Origin: Ambrosia x helenae
Taxonomy: Eukaryota > Streptophyta > Magnoliopsida > Asterales > Asteraceae
Reading direction: 5' to 3'
Assembly: GCA_030844895.1 (NCBI GenBank)
Contig: JAUTDX010000221.1
Location: 1-64,000, forward strand
Length of the DNA stretch: 64,000 nt
Part shown: one piece after another, positions 12,017 to 23,068 of the stretch
Layout: every line of letters begins with the position of its first letter
Numbering within the stretch: position 1 is the first letter of the stretch
Notes under the pieces: model-generated
What the model saw: the letters and a program-made list of their open reading frames with translations, nothing else
Told to the model about the DNA's origin: nothing
Database searches by the model: none
Made by a program: the position numbers and the translations under genes

Positions 12017-13175
12017 CTGCTCAAACACAAGTCTTGGAGGGCTTTTAGACCTTATATCATGCCAATAAATTCCTCGAAGAAAGGATGATTCTTTAGAGAA
12101 TCGTAACCATCCGGGCCCGCCCCTGGTCTTGTCACTGGATAAAGATCCTGCATTATTATTATTGTCATTGACAATATTGGAAAACTTATCAATTTTAGCA
12201 TCTTATGATTTATAAATGGATTGGTTGAATTGTGTTTTATCTTCAACAGATCACATGAAAATTTTACCTAAAAGGGGAGATGGGTCGAACGGGTAGGATC
12301 TTGCCTAAGTCTATTCTTAATGTTTAAACCTTCTAAATCAGTTTATCCAAAGCTTTAGATTAAACTTGCAATAACACTGTTATTGTAATCAAAATGAGCG
12401 CACTAATTATTTATAAAAAGGATAAATGCAAGCCCAAAAGGATTAACTGGTAGATCTGGCCCAACTTGTTTCAAGTTTCAATTTGTACTACATATACACT
12501 TGTTCCAACCCAACCCAAACTTACTCAGCTAAATCAATCCTTTCCACATCTCAAAACAATAATATGCACTTTGGTGTCAATGTCACATGATGAGGAGAAA
12601 AGAAAAGAAATGGAAGTCATATATTCAAAGAACATAACTATAAGTAAAAAAATAAGTGTGTTTGTTTGCTTACCAATAAGTTATCGATCAAATATCTGAC
12701 ATCTTTAGATAAGTAATCCGGGAATCTTGCATCTCGCGCTAAAATTCATTGAAATAGGAATCACTTACTTGCATCTTTAAATGGAGAAGATTCTAACAAC
12801 ATCTTATACAAGGTGCAGCCAAGTGCTCAAAGATCATTCTGCTAATATATTTTTAAAAATAGCATAAAAGGGTCATTCCACAATACAATAACAATTAAAG
12901 CAATAGTTACAAGGTGAAGAAATTAATGAAGAGAATAATACTCACCCGATAGTTGCAGGTGAAGAAGTGAATACCTCTGGAGGGACATATGCAGCCGTCC
13001 CCACAAACATGCAGGCCTTCTCATCTAAAGAAGAAGAAGAAGAAGAAGAAGAATGCACGCTTAAATTCAAGCCTGTGGGGTCCTATAAACATAGAGACCC
13101 TAAAAGAGACAGAGAGGGGGGAGGGGGGGGGGGAGCACATGAGGTTGCATTTGGAAGAACTGTAATCTGGCCATC
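12017..13175 (-). pseudogene. PDK1: PDK1 protein kinase C-lobe fragment captured by the Helitron
   Basis: PDK1 (3-phosphoinositide-dependent kinase 1) phosphorylates the activation loop of AGC kinases. Exons, 5' to 3': 13175-13138 (DGQITVLPNATS); 13024-12946 (EKACMFVGTAAYVPPEVFTS, the P+1 loop and APE-like region); about 12838-12774 (ALGCTLYKMLLESSPFKDAS); about 12748-12685 (ARDARFPDYLSKDVRYLID); and 12147-12017 (RPGAGPDGYDSLKNHPFF, then RSKSPPRLVFEQ in a shifted frame). Defects: TGA replaces the conserved Trp of NDLWALG (12829-12827), TGA replaces Arg of QRILARD (12748-12746), and a one-base loss near 12073 shifts the last exon. The N-lobe, catalytic loop and PH domain are absent. Introns are kept. 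Confidence 0.87.
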
Positions 13176-13245
13176 TAGCGATGAGCCATTCAGTCAATCT
13201 AGTAAATTAGTTAACTTTCCTATTCCTGTTGTTATGACCCGGTGA

Positions 13246-14310
13246 CAAAAAAGAACCTAAAAAACACATGAAAACAAAAATATGTTATATTATCAACTGT
13301 TGTTCATATAATTTGCTTTCATTGTTTAAAACTTTATCTATATATACATATAATGTAATACAAACACACAAAATCATCATATTTATGATTAGAAAAAAGA
13401 TAATTATGTGGGGTTTTCAAAATTGTTATCCTGCCTAGTAAAGTTTGGTCGGCATCTACTCAGTTTGTCACTGTAATGATACAACGCTAACACTCTATTG
13501 CTGATGTAACATGTCTAGAAAATAATAAAGAACCAAACCTTGTTTTACTAAAGAAGTCAAAGTCAAACTTACATATTCTAATTTAACAATTAATACGTAG
13601 AGGAAACTTCCCAGTGCTTCCTTTAGTTCTTTCCCTTTCGTTGCATCTTTGCTCTCCAGTAACATATATGTAAGGGAACACCCATAACCATACAATTAAT
13701 ATAAAGTGACTTGCATTATCTAAGGAACATTAATAGCAAATGAATTGCAATTACTCTTCCTTTCATATGACTTCATGTTTGTTTGTTTTTTATATTCTCG
13801 CTTCTCTACAGTCTTGTACATGCAGTTTTTTGAAGCATCTAAAAGGACATGGTTGATTATTCTTCTTCTTCTTATTAACACGCAACCTGCAACCTATCTA
13901 CCATCATTCACTACAAAGACTAAACCTTCCAAAGGGGAAAAATAGAAGACACATAAACAATTATCTCTGCATCGATATTACCAAAATTATTTTCTGCATG
14001 TTGCCACTATTTTTAATGGTTTGCATTTTTCAAGTGGATGGTTTCAACCAACCAAAAAAACTATAGTAGCAAAGTCAGTTTGTTAGTCAACCAAAACAGG
14101 AACCAAATTACCAAAACAATATACGGACCGTAAATATCATAACCTTAACGCATGTAATAAGTATGTAATGTTATAAACATATTTATACTTTATCAAGACT
14201 TTACACATATAAGTCATATATGACTTACTAAAACTAACTGTTAAAATTATAAAAACCTTTTATCTTTTCATTCATTTTATTTCTTAATATATAGTATACT
14301 TTATCATTTT
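13246..14310. other. Helitron interior without recognised gene
   Basis: AT-rich DNA. One minus-strand frame (13695-13495) ends in a plausible splice donor at GAATAT|GTAAGT, but its protein family is not recognised. It might be another captured exon; this is unproven. Confidence 0.35.
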
Positions 14311-14319
14311 GCATAAGTC

Positions 14320-14930
14320 AATTGCAGGTGGGCTTGGATTGCTTGTGGGCTTCTTGGAAGATTGCTGAGTGGATTGAGCCCAATACAGGAGTTGTTGTCT
14401 CGGTCCAGTATGTTGCTGAATGTAGCTGAGCCCAAATCCTGATGGGAGCCCAGATGAGTGTTCGTGTGATTTAAGCCCAAACGTCAGAAGATCAGATGAT
14501 TGTTGATGTGGCAATCCGTGTGAGAAAGCACACTTGGATTGCCACCGTTGGATTGTTAAATCTCTTTAATTCTCATCCGTTAGATTGTCTCGAAGATTGA
14601 AGAGGTCCAGCTGAGTTATAAATACATCTTTCTCTCTCTCCAGTCATTCATACGTTCACATTTTTCTCTTTCACTTTGTTTGTTCTCTGATTAGGGTTTT
14701 CTAGAGTTGTCATCAGATTCATCTTGAATCTGTTGACGTTGATTCTGATCCTTGTTTGTATTATAGTTGATCTTTGTGATCACTATTAGTGTGATTCTGA
14801 GAGCATAAGTGAGGTAGAGTATTTGATACAGATTTGTAAAGGTTTCATATATTGGGTTGGGGTTTCTTTTAATAAAAGTTTATATGTTATTTGATTCCAT
14901 GTTTATAACACTAACAATCATATCAGAACC
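14320..14930 (+). mobile_element. Copia-type LTR with degenerate primer binding site
   Basis: The segment has a TATA-like TATAAATACATC (about 14617-14628), then a TC-rich leader, and ends with TAACACTAACA followed by ATCATATCAGAACCT. The last word resembles the initiator-Met tRNA primer site TGGTATCAGAGCC of Ty1/copia elements. The 5' border is not certain. The element is cut off by the solo LTR at 14960. Confidence 0.6.
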
Positions 14931-14959
14931 TAAATAAAAAGTGAATTTGTATGTACTAT

Positions 14960-17382
14960 TGTAACGACCCTGGCTGACGTGGCCGGGCCGTCGGGTCGGG
15001 TGATCGGAGCTACGCAGCGGAATTCGGATAATAACAGTCTTTAGTCTTTTTAGGATCCACGTCATCATATCTGTTGGGTTACCTGAACACATGTCAAAAA
15101 TAGTTTCTGTCAACATAAAGTTGGTGAGGTCGTGTATTTTATAAAGTGAATGGCTAATTCGTTTATTGACAATTCTTTTATAAACTCTTTCATAAACATT
15201 CTTTTATAAACTCTTTTATAAACATTCTTTTATAAAGATTCTTTCATAAACATGCTTTACATTTATAATTCTGGAGGGGAATTCTATATAACCAACTCTA
15301 TTATACATCCATTCAATCATAACCCAATTCTATTATGTGCCATTCCTAACAATGGTACCACTCTGATTGTGATTTCCCGTCGGGTTTATTACGGGATGGG
15401 TCCTATACCTTGGACAATGGTTCTTGCCCTCTAGTCGGTGCAAGAAAGGAAATGGCGGATACCGTCCAGTACTGTCCTCGTTGTTTCTATATATCCCCGT
15501 TTCTATTATATTTCTTTATAATTTCTATTAATAATCGTTTATTGTAAAGCAATTCTGGTTTTAATAAATGACATGTATTCCCCCAAAAACACTTAATAAA
15601 ACAGTAAAAGTGGGGAGTTCACGATACTCACCGATTTGCATTATATCTTCATCAAATCTTCTTATTACAATTATATGTTCTATATATATGGATACGTTTT
15701 ACGCGTAAGACTTGTTAGATTGTAATACTTAGGATATATATCATATATATAATTTATATATATATAGAATCTGATATATATTAGATAGTCCTAAACTCGG
15801 GGTTTGGTCTTCCTAGGCAAAAAGAAATAAAGCTGGCCATTACAGCTTGGCACGCGAACCTAAAAGAACTCTAGACACTTCTAAACCCGAGTTTATTATA
15901 TCGTTTTATATATCGAATCTTGTATATATAAACATATATATTTTATATATGTTTATTATTCTCTTATTATTATTATCAAGTCCGTACGTTATTCGTATTA
16001 TATATATAATTCTTATAATTATAATAATTCTCGTCTAGTCCTTGGAACCGTGTTTTACTCCGGTGTTGACCGAGTCACTGAGTCGACTTGGCAACGACTC
16101 TAATTCCTTGATACAGTTAACGGTACCTCGCAATCACGCAAAATCCTTATATTAGTTAATGGATTATTAGATTATAACCAATCAACTATTCGGATATAAT
16201 AGTAACCGAATCTTACCGTTTTCGTTACGGAATATGACCGGAAGTTATATCGAACCGGGTATTGGACCCGTCTTCCATATTTGGTACCTATAACAACAAT
16301 CACCAAGACCGGTTAATAATCAAGAGATTATACCCAATACTTCAATGATAATTGTACCAAATAACCTACAACTTATATATACGAACGGGAATATAACCGG
16401 ACTATTTATAACTGACTAGAACCGGGCTCGATTCATACTCGGAACAATAATAAGACTATGGTTCGGTTGATGGTTACAAAAGGTTTACGACACAGAGGGT
16501 TGATTTATTGGTTTATCAAGAACAGATCATGACCCGGGTAACATTTACGACAACCCACGACAGTCACCATGACTCGGTGACTGTCCGGTCAACGCAACAG
16601 GGTCACAACACAAAGGTTTCAGCGGTGACAGTGGTTGCACGGACTCACGACAGTCACCAAGTAAACCGGTGACTGTCCGGTCAAGCTACAAGGACGTAAC
16701 AGCGAGATGGTTGATAGTTATAGGGGTGACAGTGGGTTACAAAGATCCGGTTCATCCAACTTCGATAACCATATCAAATGGGTTTCTAATCAGATCAGAG
16801 GAAGGAAGGGATTGCTTACCGGAGAAGAAGAGTAGCGGCCGGAAAAGTGACCGGAGAAGGGAAAGAAGACGCGGCAGGGACCGGAGCAGCACGGAGGCGG
16901 CAACAGCCGCCATGGCTGTCCGATCAGCGGTGGTGCCCGGAAACAGAGGCGGCAGAAGCCAGCCATGGATTCCGGTCATGTTGGTGGTCCGGCGAGAAGT
17001 TCAGGCGGCCGGAGAGGAGGGGTCCGGTTGGGCTTCATCTCACATGTGTGTGTATATATATCTGTATATTGAGAGAGAGAGAGTAGCGAGAATGAGGCAG
17101 AGAGGGTGGTTTATATAGATAAATAAAATAAAGGGTATTTGGCTACAGGGATAATTACTGGTACTCGGGGTGTTTGGCAACGGGTATAGAAACGTTTGAC
17201 GGCGTTTTAATTAGCAGGAAAAGAGCGTTTAACCGGGATAATAATAATCCAATAATTATTATTTTTATATCCGGTTGAAACGGTTAGCTGCGAGATTCGA
17301 ACTTGACTATTTTATTCCATAAACGGGTGGTTGGGTCCGACCCGACCCGTTTAGGAGATCCGTAACACATCGGGGTGTTACA
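14960..17382. mobile_element. 2.4 kb solo LTR with perfect 5 bp target duplication
   Basis: It starts TGTAACGACCC and ends GGGGTGTTACA, so it has TG...CA ends within an 11 bp inverted repeat. It is flanked on both sides by ACTAT (14955-14959 and 17383-17387). No polymerase domain or second LTR lies nearby. The open frames inside (for example at 16669-17118) look like chance frames in GC-richer sequence. A related but diverged piece lies at 52140-53932. Confidence 0.85.
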
Positions 17383-17387
17383 ACTAT

Positions 17388-18598
17388 TAAGACCCTTGAT
17401 GTAATTCTTGTATAAGACAAACAAATAATCCACCAAATAAGACAAGCATTTCATTAGGGGTAAGTAATACTGAAATAATGAATCAATCAAGAGTCAAAAG
17501 ATAATTGAATTAATACATCTTATACTGATTATAGCCTGTTGCAATTGGTAATTATTAGTATGCTACATTTGTATATGCACATGAGAACTAATCCTACAAA
17601 TATAGCCTTTATTTTCAAAGCTCACTAAAAAAATTTATTTAAGTTAGAAGCATACGCTAATTAGAACCAAATTGACCAAACTAAAAAGTATAAGCTATTA
17701 GCATCAACAAAACACATTGACTTCAAATTAGAAAAAACGAATTTAGACGTCTTCCCCTTCCTTCCCCAAGAAATTAATAATTAAGAAAATCAATTTCTAC
17801 AAAATCCATTTGCATAAATGCAAATAAGATAGAATCATCAATCAAGAACCGCAATCCGAATAAAACTTATCAATTGGAAGACAGAATTAAAGTTGTACGT
17901 ACCAGAATTAGAGCAAATAATGTTGATTAATTTTAGGATTTACCTCCAAAAGACGATGTCAACACAAACAATAAACAATCACTAATCAAACAAAGCCACC
18001 ACTCTACAAATACTATCAGTAATGGAAGCTTCCAATCGAACACTAATGATGGCAGTGAGGGTGGGTGTAACTGAATTGGCTTGTTATGTCATAATTTCAA
18101 AGCCAATATTATAATAACATAGCGATGCAATATCAGAGGGACTAACAAAAAACCCTACAATAAAAAAGAATTATGCAGAAATCATACCTTCTTCCTCTTC
18201 ATCATTTGATGATAACTTAAAACCGACCATTCAGCGGTGAGAGCATTCGATTGTGGGAATTAAACCGTACACATCATTGTAAGAAGCTTAAATTACAAGC
18301 TTCAATCGAGCAGTTGAGTAGTCTGAGAATTAAAACAGGGAGTTGAAGGGGTGGATGAGTGACCATTGTGGGGGCATGATGGGAAATTAAGGGTAATATT
18401 GTAAAAGTGTTTTGATATTGTAAAGGAAAAGGTGGGTAAAATGTCTACATTGCCCTTTTAAGTGTCTTAATTGTCACAACTATTCCCATAATACCCTTAA
18501 TTTTCTTGCTTAAATATGTTGTACATGTTGCTTCTTAAGTTGTATGGAAATGAAAATTACAATGGTGTACATCACTCCTCCTTAATAAGATAATATAG
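17388..18598. other. 5' part of the Helitron, no gene identified
   Basis: A possible minus-strand first exon (about 18238-18190, MVGFKLSSNDEEEEG followed by GT) may be another captured 5' exon, but no family was recognised. The rest is AT-rich. Confidence 0.3.
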
Positions 18599-18599
18599 A

Positions 18600-18626
18600 T
18601 TATATGTGCACACCATAAGTGGGGCG
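18600..18626 (-). mobile_element. SINE copy A, 5' end
   Basis: These 27 bases continue SINE copy A across the Helitron: left flank ...CACATATATACA joined to TTATATGTGCACACC equals copy B read on its complement (CACATATATACG, TTATATGCGCACACC). The target duplication follows at 18627-18642. Confidence 0.88.
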
Positions 18627-18780
18627 TGTCCGCACCAAACAAATGTGAAAACATAACCCGACCCCGAGTCTTTTGAAACTTCCCAATAATCGAGTTACCA
18701 TCGTCACACTCCATAGTCCCAATCGAAACCCTAATAATAATAATAATAATAATCTTATCTGTTATTAGAGTTAAAAAAAA

Positions 18781-21700
18781 ATGGCGACAATGCACCAAAT
18801 TTCTCTAGCAAACAACCTTCAATGGCTTCTACTTAACCACACACCTCCAAAGAACACTATCTTCATATGTTCCACTTCATCACTACATAAAAAACCGAAC
18901 AACAGATTATCATCAGTCAGTGCTAAGGCAACCCGTGTTACGTCGTCGTTTGATTACAACAACAAGGAGCAGTATGAGTACGAAAAGGGATTAATTGGAA
19001 CCAATCAACAGTATCCTAGACCTGAAGAGATTGAATGGAAGAAGGAGCTGTGTAATTGTGTTGAGTTGATTGGAACAGTGGGTACTAGTGTTGAGTTTAA
19101 GCAGCTTGGCTCTGGAAAGGTTCTTGCTTGGTGTCGGCTTGCTGTTAGAAAATCGGCTACTGATACTACTTGGTATGTATGTTTACTGTGTGATTGGGTT
19201 ATTCATTGTGTTTATTGTTGACGTAGTTATCAAAGGCGTTAGGTGCACTCAAGGCGCATAGGCCTCAAAAAATAGTATAGAAAGTTTTGAAATATTGATC
19301 TATTAGTGTATAGAAGTAGTGTTCCTTAGATAAAAGTAGAAATCTGGCTGAAATCTAGCCATAATTTAACGAATTTGGCTAGAAACTCTCCGGAATTTGG
19401 TTTTAAAAAGCGTGAAGCGCACAAAAGCGGTGGGCTTTTTGTACGCGAAGCGCAAGACAATTATATAATTTTTTCTATATATCCTATAGGTTTTTAGCAT
19501 CCTTACCCCAAAATACAGATATAAATAAGGTTTATATATGATTTAACTTAAATGTATAACCTTTTTTACTATATGTATAACACTTTGAAGCACCAAAATA
19601 CCCCCTATACGAAAAACACGCTTTTCTTGCGCTTTTTACCCCCTATACGAAAAGCGCACTTTTCTTGCGCTTTTCCTGCGCTTTTTGTACACTGCGCGCC
19701 TTGAGTAACATAAGGCGCATGCATCTGCATCTCAGGTCGCCTCGCGCTCAGGCGCGCTTTTTAAAACCTAGATCTAGCTTAAATCGGCGCCTAAAGTCCT
19801 AAACCATCACCCGGAGAATTAAAGTGCAATTTCCTCAACTCAAAGTGCAAATGCATCGCCTCGCCTAAAAAATGGGCCTCGGCGTAAAAAGGCGATGGCT
19901 TTTAATAACTATGATTGTTGATTGTGTGTGTGTGTTTTTTGTGAATTTTGTTGTTAGGCAGGGTTTGTTTAAAATTAGGGATTGAATAGGAGCGCCTTAG
20001 TTTTAAAATGCACGTGTCATGAGTGCATAATGCGCGGATACGGAAGATGAGAATGTGTTATGCTTTAGTGTTTAAAAGTTAAAAAGTTGTAATATTATTA
20101 TGTATAAATAAATTTTTAGGATTTTTTTTTATAATGGATGCCTTGCATACACGATGCTGGGGTGCGCATTGGCATTTGGGATCATAACGCTATTGGATCA
20201 CCACGTGCGTTTTAAAACCAAGAATAGGACTTAATTTTATGAAATATTGTTGGATGATTCTAGCAAATTGGTAACTCTAGAGATATAGCGGTTGGAATAG
20301 AGGCTTGGCTTTATAAAGTGTGGTTCTATGTGGTGTTTAGGTTCCAAGACAAGAGGTGAGAGCTTCACTCACACATATAACCAGAAGTCCAGACTCCAGA
20401 AGCTACACCTCTTTTATCTATTTTACATATTGGCCTTTTTTTATCAAGTAAACCTTTCATAATTTCTTTGTCCCTTTGGTTGGTTTTACGTATCTCCCTC
20501 CTAGTCCTACAGACCCTAATTTTGACCCAAACGTGCATGAGGTGCCGCTTCAAGGCACTGAGGCGTTTTCCAGATTGCGTGTTATTAAAACCTAAAACCT
20601 AATAACAGAGAATTCAAGAACATTGCCTACGGTCTACTAATCTTGCAACTGTAAAGGTGTCATTATATAAACTCTTACGGCTTTTTCAGGATCAGTTTGA
20701 CATTTTGGGATGAGATGGCACATATTGCTTCTCAGCATGTGGAAAAAGGACAACAAATATATGTAACAGGTCGTCTTGTTTCTGATACGGTCGATAGTGA
20801 TGATGGGAAGCAACAAACATACTATAAGGTTACCTTGCAGTTCCCTTACTTTCTGTTATTCTTGCTGAACTTTTATCTTTTATTTTTCATATAACTCTTA
20901 AATTTGACAGGTAGTTGTTCAAGAGCTAAAATTTGTTGAGCGAAGCCCGCCTCCAGCAGCATCTAATGATGGAGACTTCAACTACAATTACAATGCCAAC
21001 TCGAGCTCTATGACAACAGGCAATTACTTTTATAAGTTTTACCCATCTCAAATAATTTTATTTATTAAATTTTTATAAAAGTTACCTTTGGTTAGAGGTG
21101 GCCGAATTGGTGGGTTGGTGAGTTTGATGTTCTGTCTTGAATTTGCATCGTGTGAGCATGCACAAAATTTTCAAATACTGCTTGATTATTTGTCAAATAT
21201 GTAGAATGTTCTTTTATAATATGACCAAACACTAGAACCTTGTGTTACTAGATTAGGAATGGTGTAGAACCCCGAAACATTTTGGATGGGTATTCAGGTA
21301 TAGGACTTGTTATGGGATTAGGACGGGTATGTTATTAGGTGATACCGTGATACACGCTTGATTAACGGTAACCGACCCCATACCCCTGATCTTTGTCGTA
21401 TTAGCAAAACCCTCGGTTTTTCTAATCTTGTTTTTTCTGCAGGTAAAAAGCAAAAGAATTATGCAGCAAATGGTACAGGATCCGTAGAGGAGCTATGGCA
21501 AGCCTTTTTTGCTAATCCTGCTGATTGGTGGGATAATAGGAAGAACAAGGTAACAAATATGAGCCTCACTATCCATTTTTTGTTTATTGACACATTATAT
21601 TGATCATAGGTGGCAGGAATGGCAGATTATATGGGTTTTGTAACGGGTCAACAGGATTCATTTCAAAACGGGTGATTTCTTAAGGCGGATCAAAATGGGT

Positions 21701-23068
21701 CGGGTTGCCAAGGCAACACCTTTTACACCTATTTTTTTTGTTGTGCATAAGTTGGATAACTGATTTATCAATTTGACCTATTAGGCTATTAAAATGTAAA
21801 TTATAACCTAAGCTAACTGACCGATTTCTGGACAAATGGTTTGATATTGCTCCATCTAGTGACCCAATGATCAAATCAGTTACACAAGAACTTTTGCCTA
21901 GTAAAGATTATTGGTCAAAATTGGGCAGGCCAGGGTCAAATGGTTCTATAACCAGTAATTTATAGGTCGGGTTGATCCAAGCATTTAGGCCATGTGTATT
22001 GGAGGGGCTTTATGCATTAAAATATTAATAAAGTGAAATGTGGGGCTTTATATAAAAAAGTGTGTAGTGGTAGGGGCTTTATGGGTGTAGAAGTTGGTGG
22101 GTGTAGAAGTTGATTTTGAATGGGTAGGGGACAAAGGGCAGGACTTTATGCTGCTCACGCCCAATTTTTTTTTTTTTTTAATCATAGCGTCTCTGCCTCT
22201 CTGGGGCCGGTGTGGGGGGCTCTATAACGCCCCTCATCAAGCCCGCTACACATGCTCTTATGCATGGTTTAAAAAAACGAGCGAGCCGCTCGCCTCAAGG
22301 CGAATGATTGTACATACGCCTCTAAAGGCTGAGGCACTAAGAAATTGAAAATGAGCGCCTCAAGTGGTCTAGGGTGTTTTTGATGTGGTTTTTTTTTTTT
22401 TTTTTTTTGGGTGTTTTAAACTTTTTGGGTCAATTATTTTATTTCTGATGTGTGTTTTGTATGTTTTAGACTTTTCTAGGTCAAGTATTTTATCTCTTAT
22501 TGACACATAATTTTTATATTTATTTTTTGACTGTGCCTCGAGCTTACGCCTCGGTTCGCCTCGAGGCTTAGGGAAAACGCCTTGAGACTCGTTTCTGTTC
22601 TTTTAAACTTTGCTCTTATGTTCAACAAATAAGAGTTGTTAACAATCTCTGTCAAATATGATAATCTAAAAAGTTACATTAATTTGATAATAATATGAAA
22701 TTTCTTGAATTTAATGATATACCAAGTTTATAATCTTATGCATTCTACTATAATAAAGTTTACAATACAGTTTGGTTGAATTTTAAGCTAGTTTTATTAA
22801 TGATCCGTAAGAACATAATATTAAATGCGTACCTTGATTAAAATGCTCTATATGAACCTGAAGCAAACCTGATTGCTGAATTTGTCCACAGAGAAGCCCG
22901 AATTACCCAGATTTCAAGCACAAAGACACGGGTGAAGCTTTATGGGTTGAAGGGAGGTTCAATCCATCTTGGGTTAAATCTCAATTATCGGTATTAGATT
23001 CAAGAATGGAATCTAATACCAACACGCGCTCTGATTCTATGTTTGGAGACCACTTGACACCTTATTAA
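18781..23068 (+). CDS. OSB: Organellar single-stranded DNA-binding protein, OSB type
   Basis: OSB proteins bind single-stranded DNA in mitochondria or plastids and restrain illegitimate recombination of organelle DNA. Exons: 18781-19172, 20690-20828, 20911-21019, 21443-21549 and 22892-23068, giving 307 residues with all phases consistent. The first ~60 residues are rich in Ser/Asn and poor in acids, like a transit peptide. The OB-fold runs from CNCVELIGTVGTSVEFKQL through LAWCRLAVRK to GQQIYVTGRLVSD and YYKVVVQELKFVE. The C-terminal PDF motif is VEELWQAFFANPADWWDNR then NYPDFKHKDTGEALWVEGR. The ATG is the first in frame after the upstream stops. Intron 3 appears to start with GC (21020-21021, ACAG|GCAATT); a GT alternative 15 bases on gives an immediate stop. 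Four MITEs lie in the introns. Upstream DNA is interrupted by the SINE and Helitron at about -180. Confidence 0.92.
19222..19913. mobile_element. hAT MITE in OSB intron 1 with perfect 8 bp target duplication
   Basis: Flanked by ATTGTTGA at 19214-19221 and 19914-19921. Ends are CGTAGTTAT and the complement of CATAGTTAT. A second MITE (19399-19768) is nested in it. Confidence 0.88.
19399..19768. mobile_element. GCGC-rich foldback MITE nested in the hAT MITE
   Basis: Ends GGTTTTAAAAAGCGTGAAGC and GCGCGCTTTTTAAAACC are near-complementary. It is the second copy of the family at 3838-4224, in opposite orientation. A short tandem duplication of the block CCCCCTATACGAAAA occurs at about 19601-19650. 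Confidence 0.75.
19993..20222. mobile_element. hAT-like MITE in OSB intron 1
   Basis: Inverted ends CTTAGTTTTAAAATGCACGTG-like (19996-20016) and the complement of CTTGGTTTTAAAACGCACGTG-like (20202-20222). Flanking octamers AATAGGAG and AATAGGAC differ at one base. Confidence 0.75.
22263..22612. mobile_element. hAT MITE in OSB intron 4 with perfect 8 bp target duplication
   Basis: CTCTTATG flanks both sides (22255-22262 and 22613-22620). Ends are CATGGTTTAAA and the complement of CAAAGTTTAAA. The interior is rich in CGCCTCAAGGCG words. Confidence 0.87.

Larger units (their letters stand above)
9204..18599 (-). mobile_element. 9.4 kb gene-capturing Helitron
   Basis: Read on the minus strand, the element begins TCTATATTATCTTATTAAGG (18599 downward). 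It ends with the hairpin CCCGCGGCAACGCGCGGG, a short spacer and CTAG (9204). It lies between A and T without target duplication, the Helitron signature. It splits a SINE whose other copy (34349-34738) is continuous at the same base. No Rep/helicase gene was seen, so it is non-autonomous. Contents in element order: unassigned DNA (18598-17388), a 2.4 kb solo LTR nested beside a copia LTR, PDK1 exons, a foldback element, and MRS2 exons close to the 3' end. Both gene fragments run in the element's own direction. Confidence 0.88.

Noticed and set aside
13495..13695. Minus-strand frame with a good splice donor (GYGCSLTYMLLESKDATKG) next to the PDK1 fragment
   Set aside because: It might be another captured exon, but no protein family was recognised and no convincing acceptor was seen, so it is not called a gene.
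14270..14310. Minus-strand TATACTATATATTAAG as an alternative 5' end for the large Helitron
   Set aside because: It lacks the TC start, while the 18599 border is confirmed by the empty SINE site.
16669..17118. 149-residue open frame
   Set aside because: It lies wholly inside the solo LTR, overlaps frames on the other strand and is low complexity (Arg-rich). Treated as chance.
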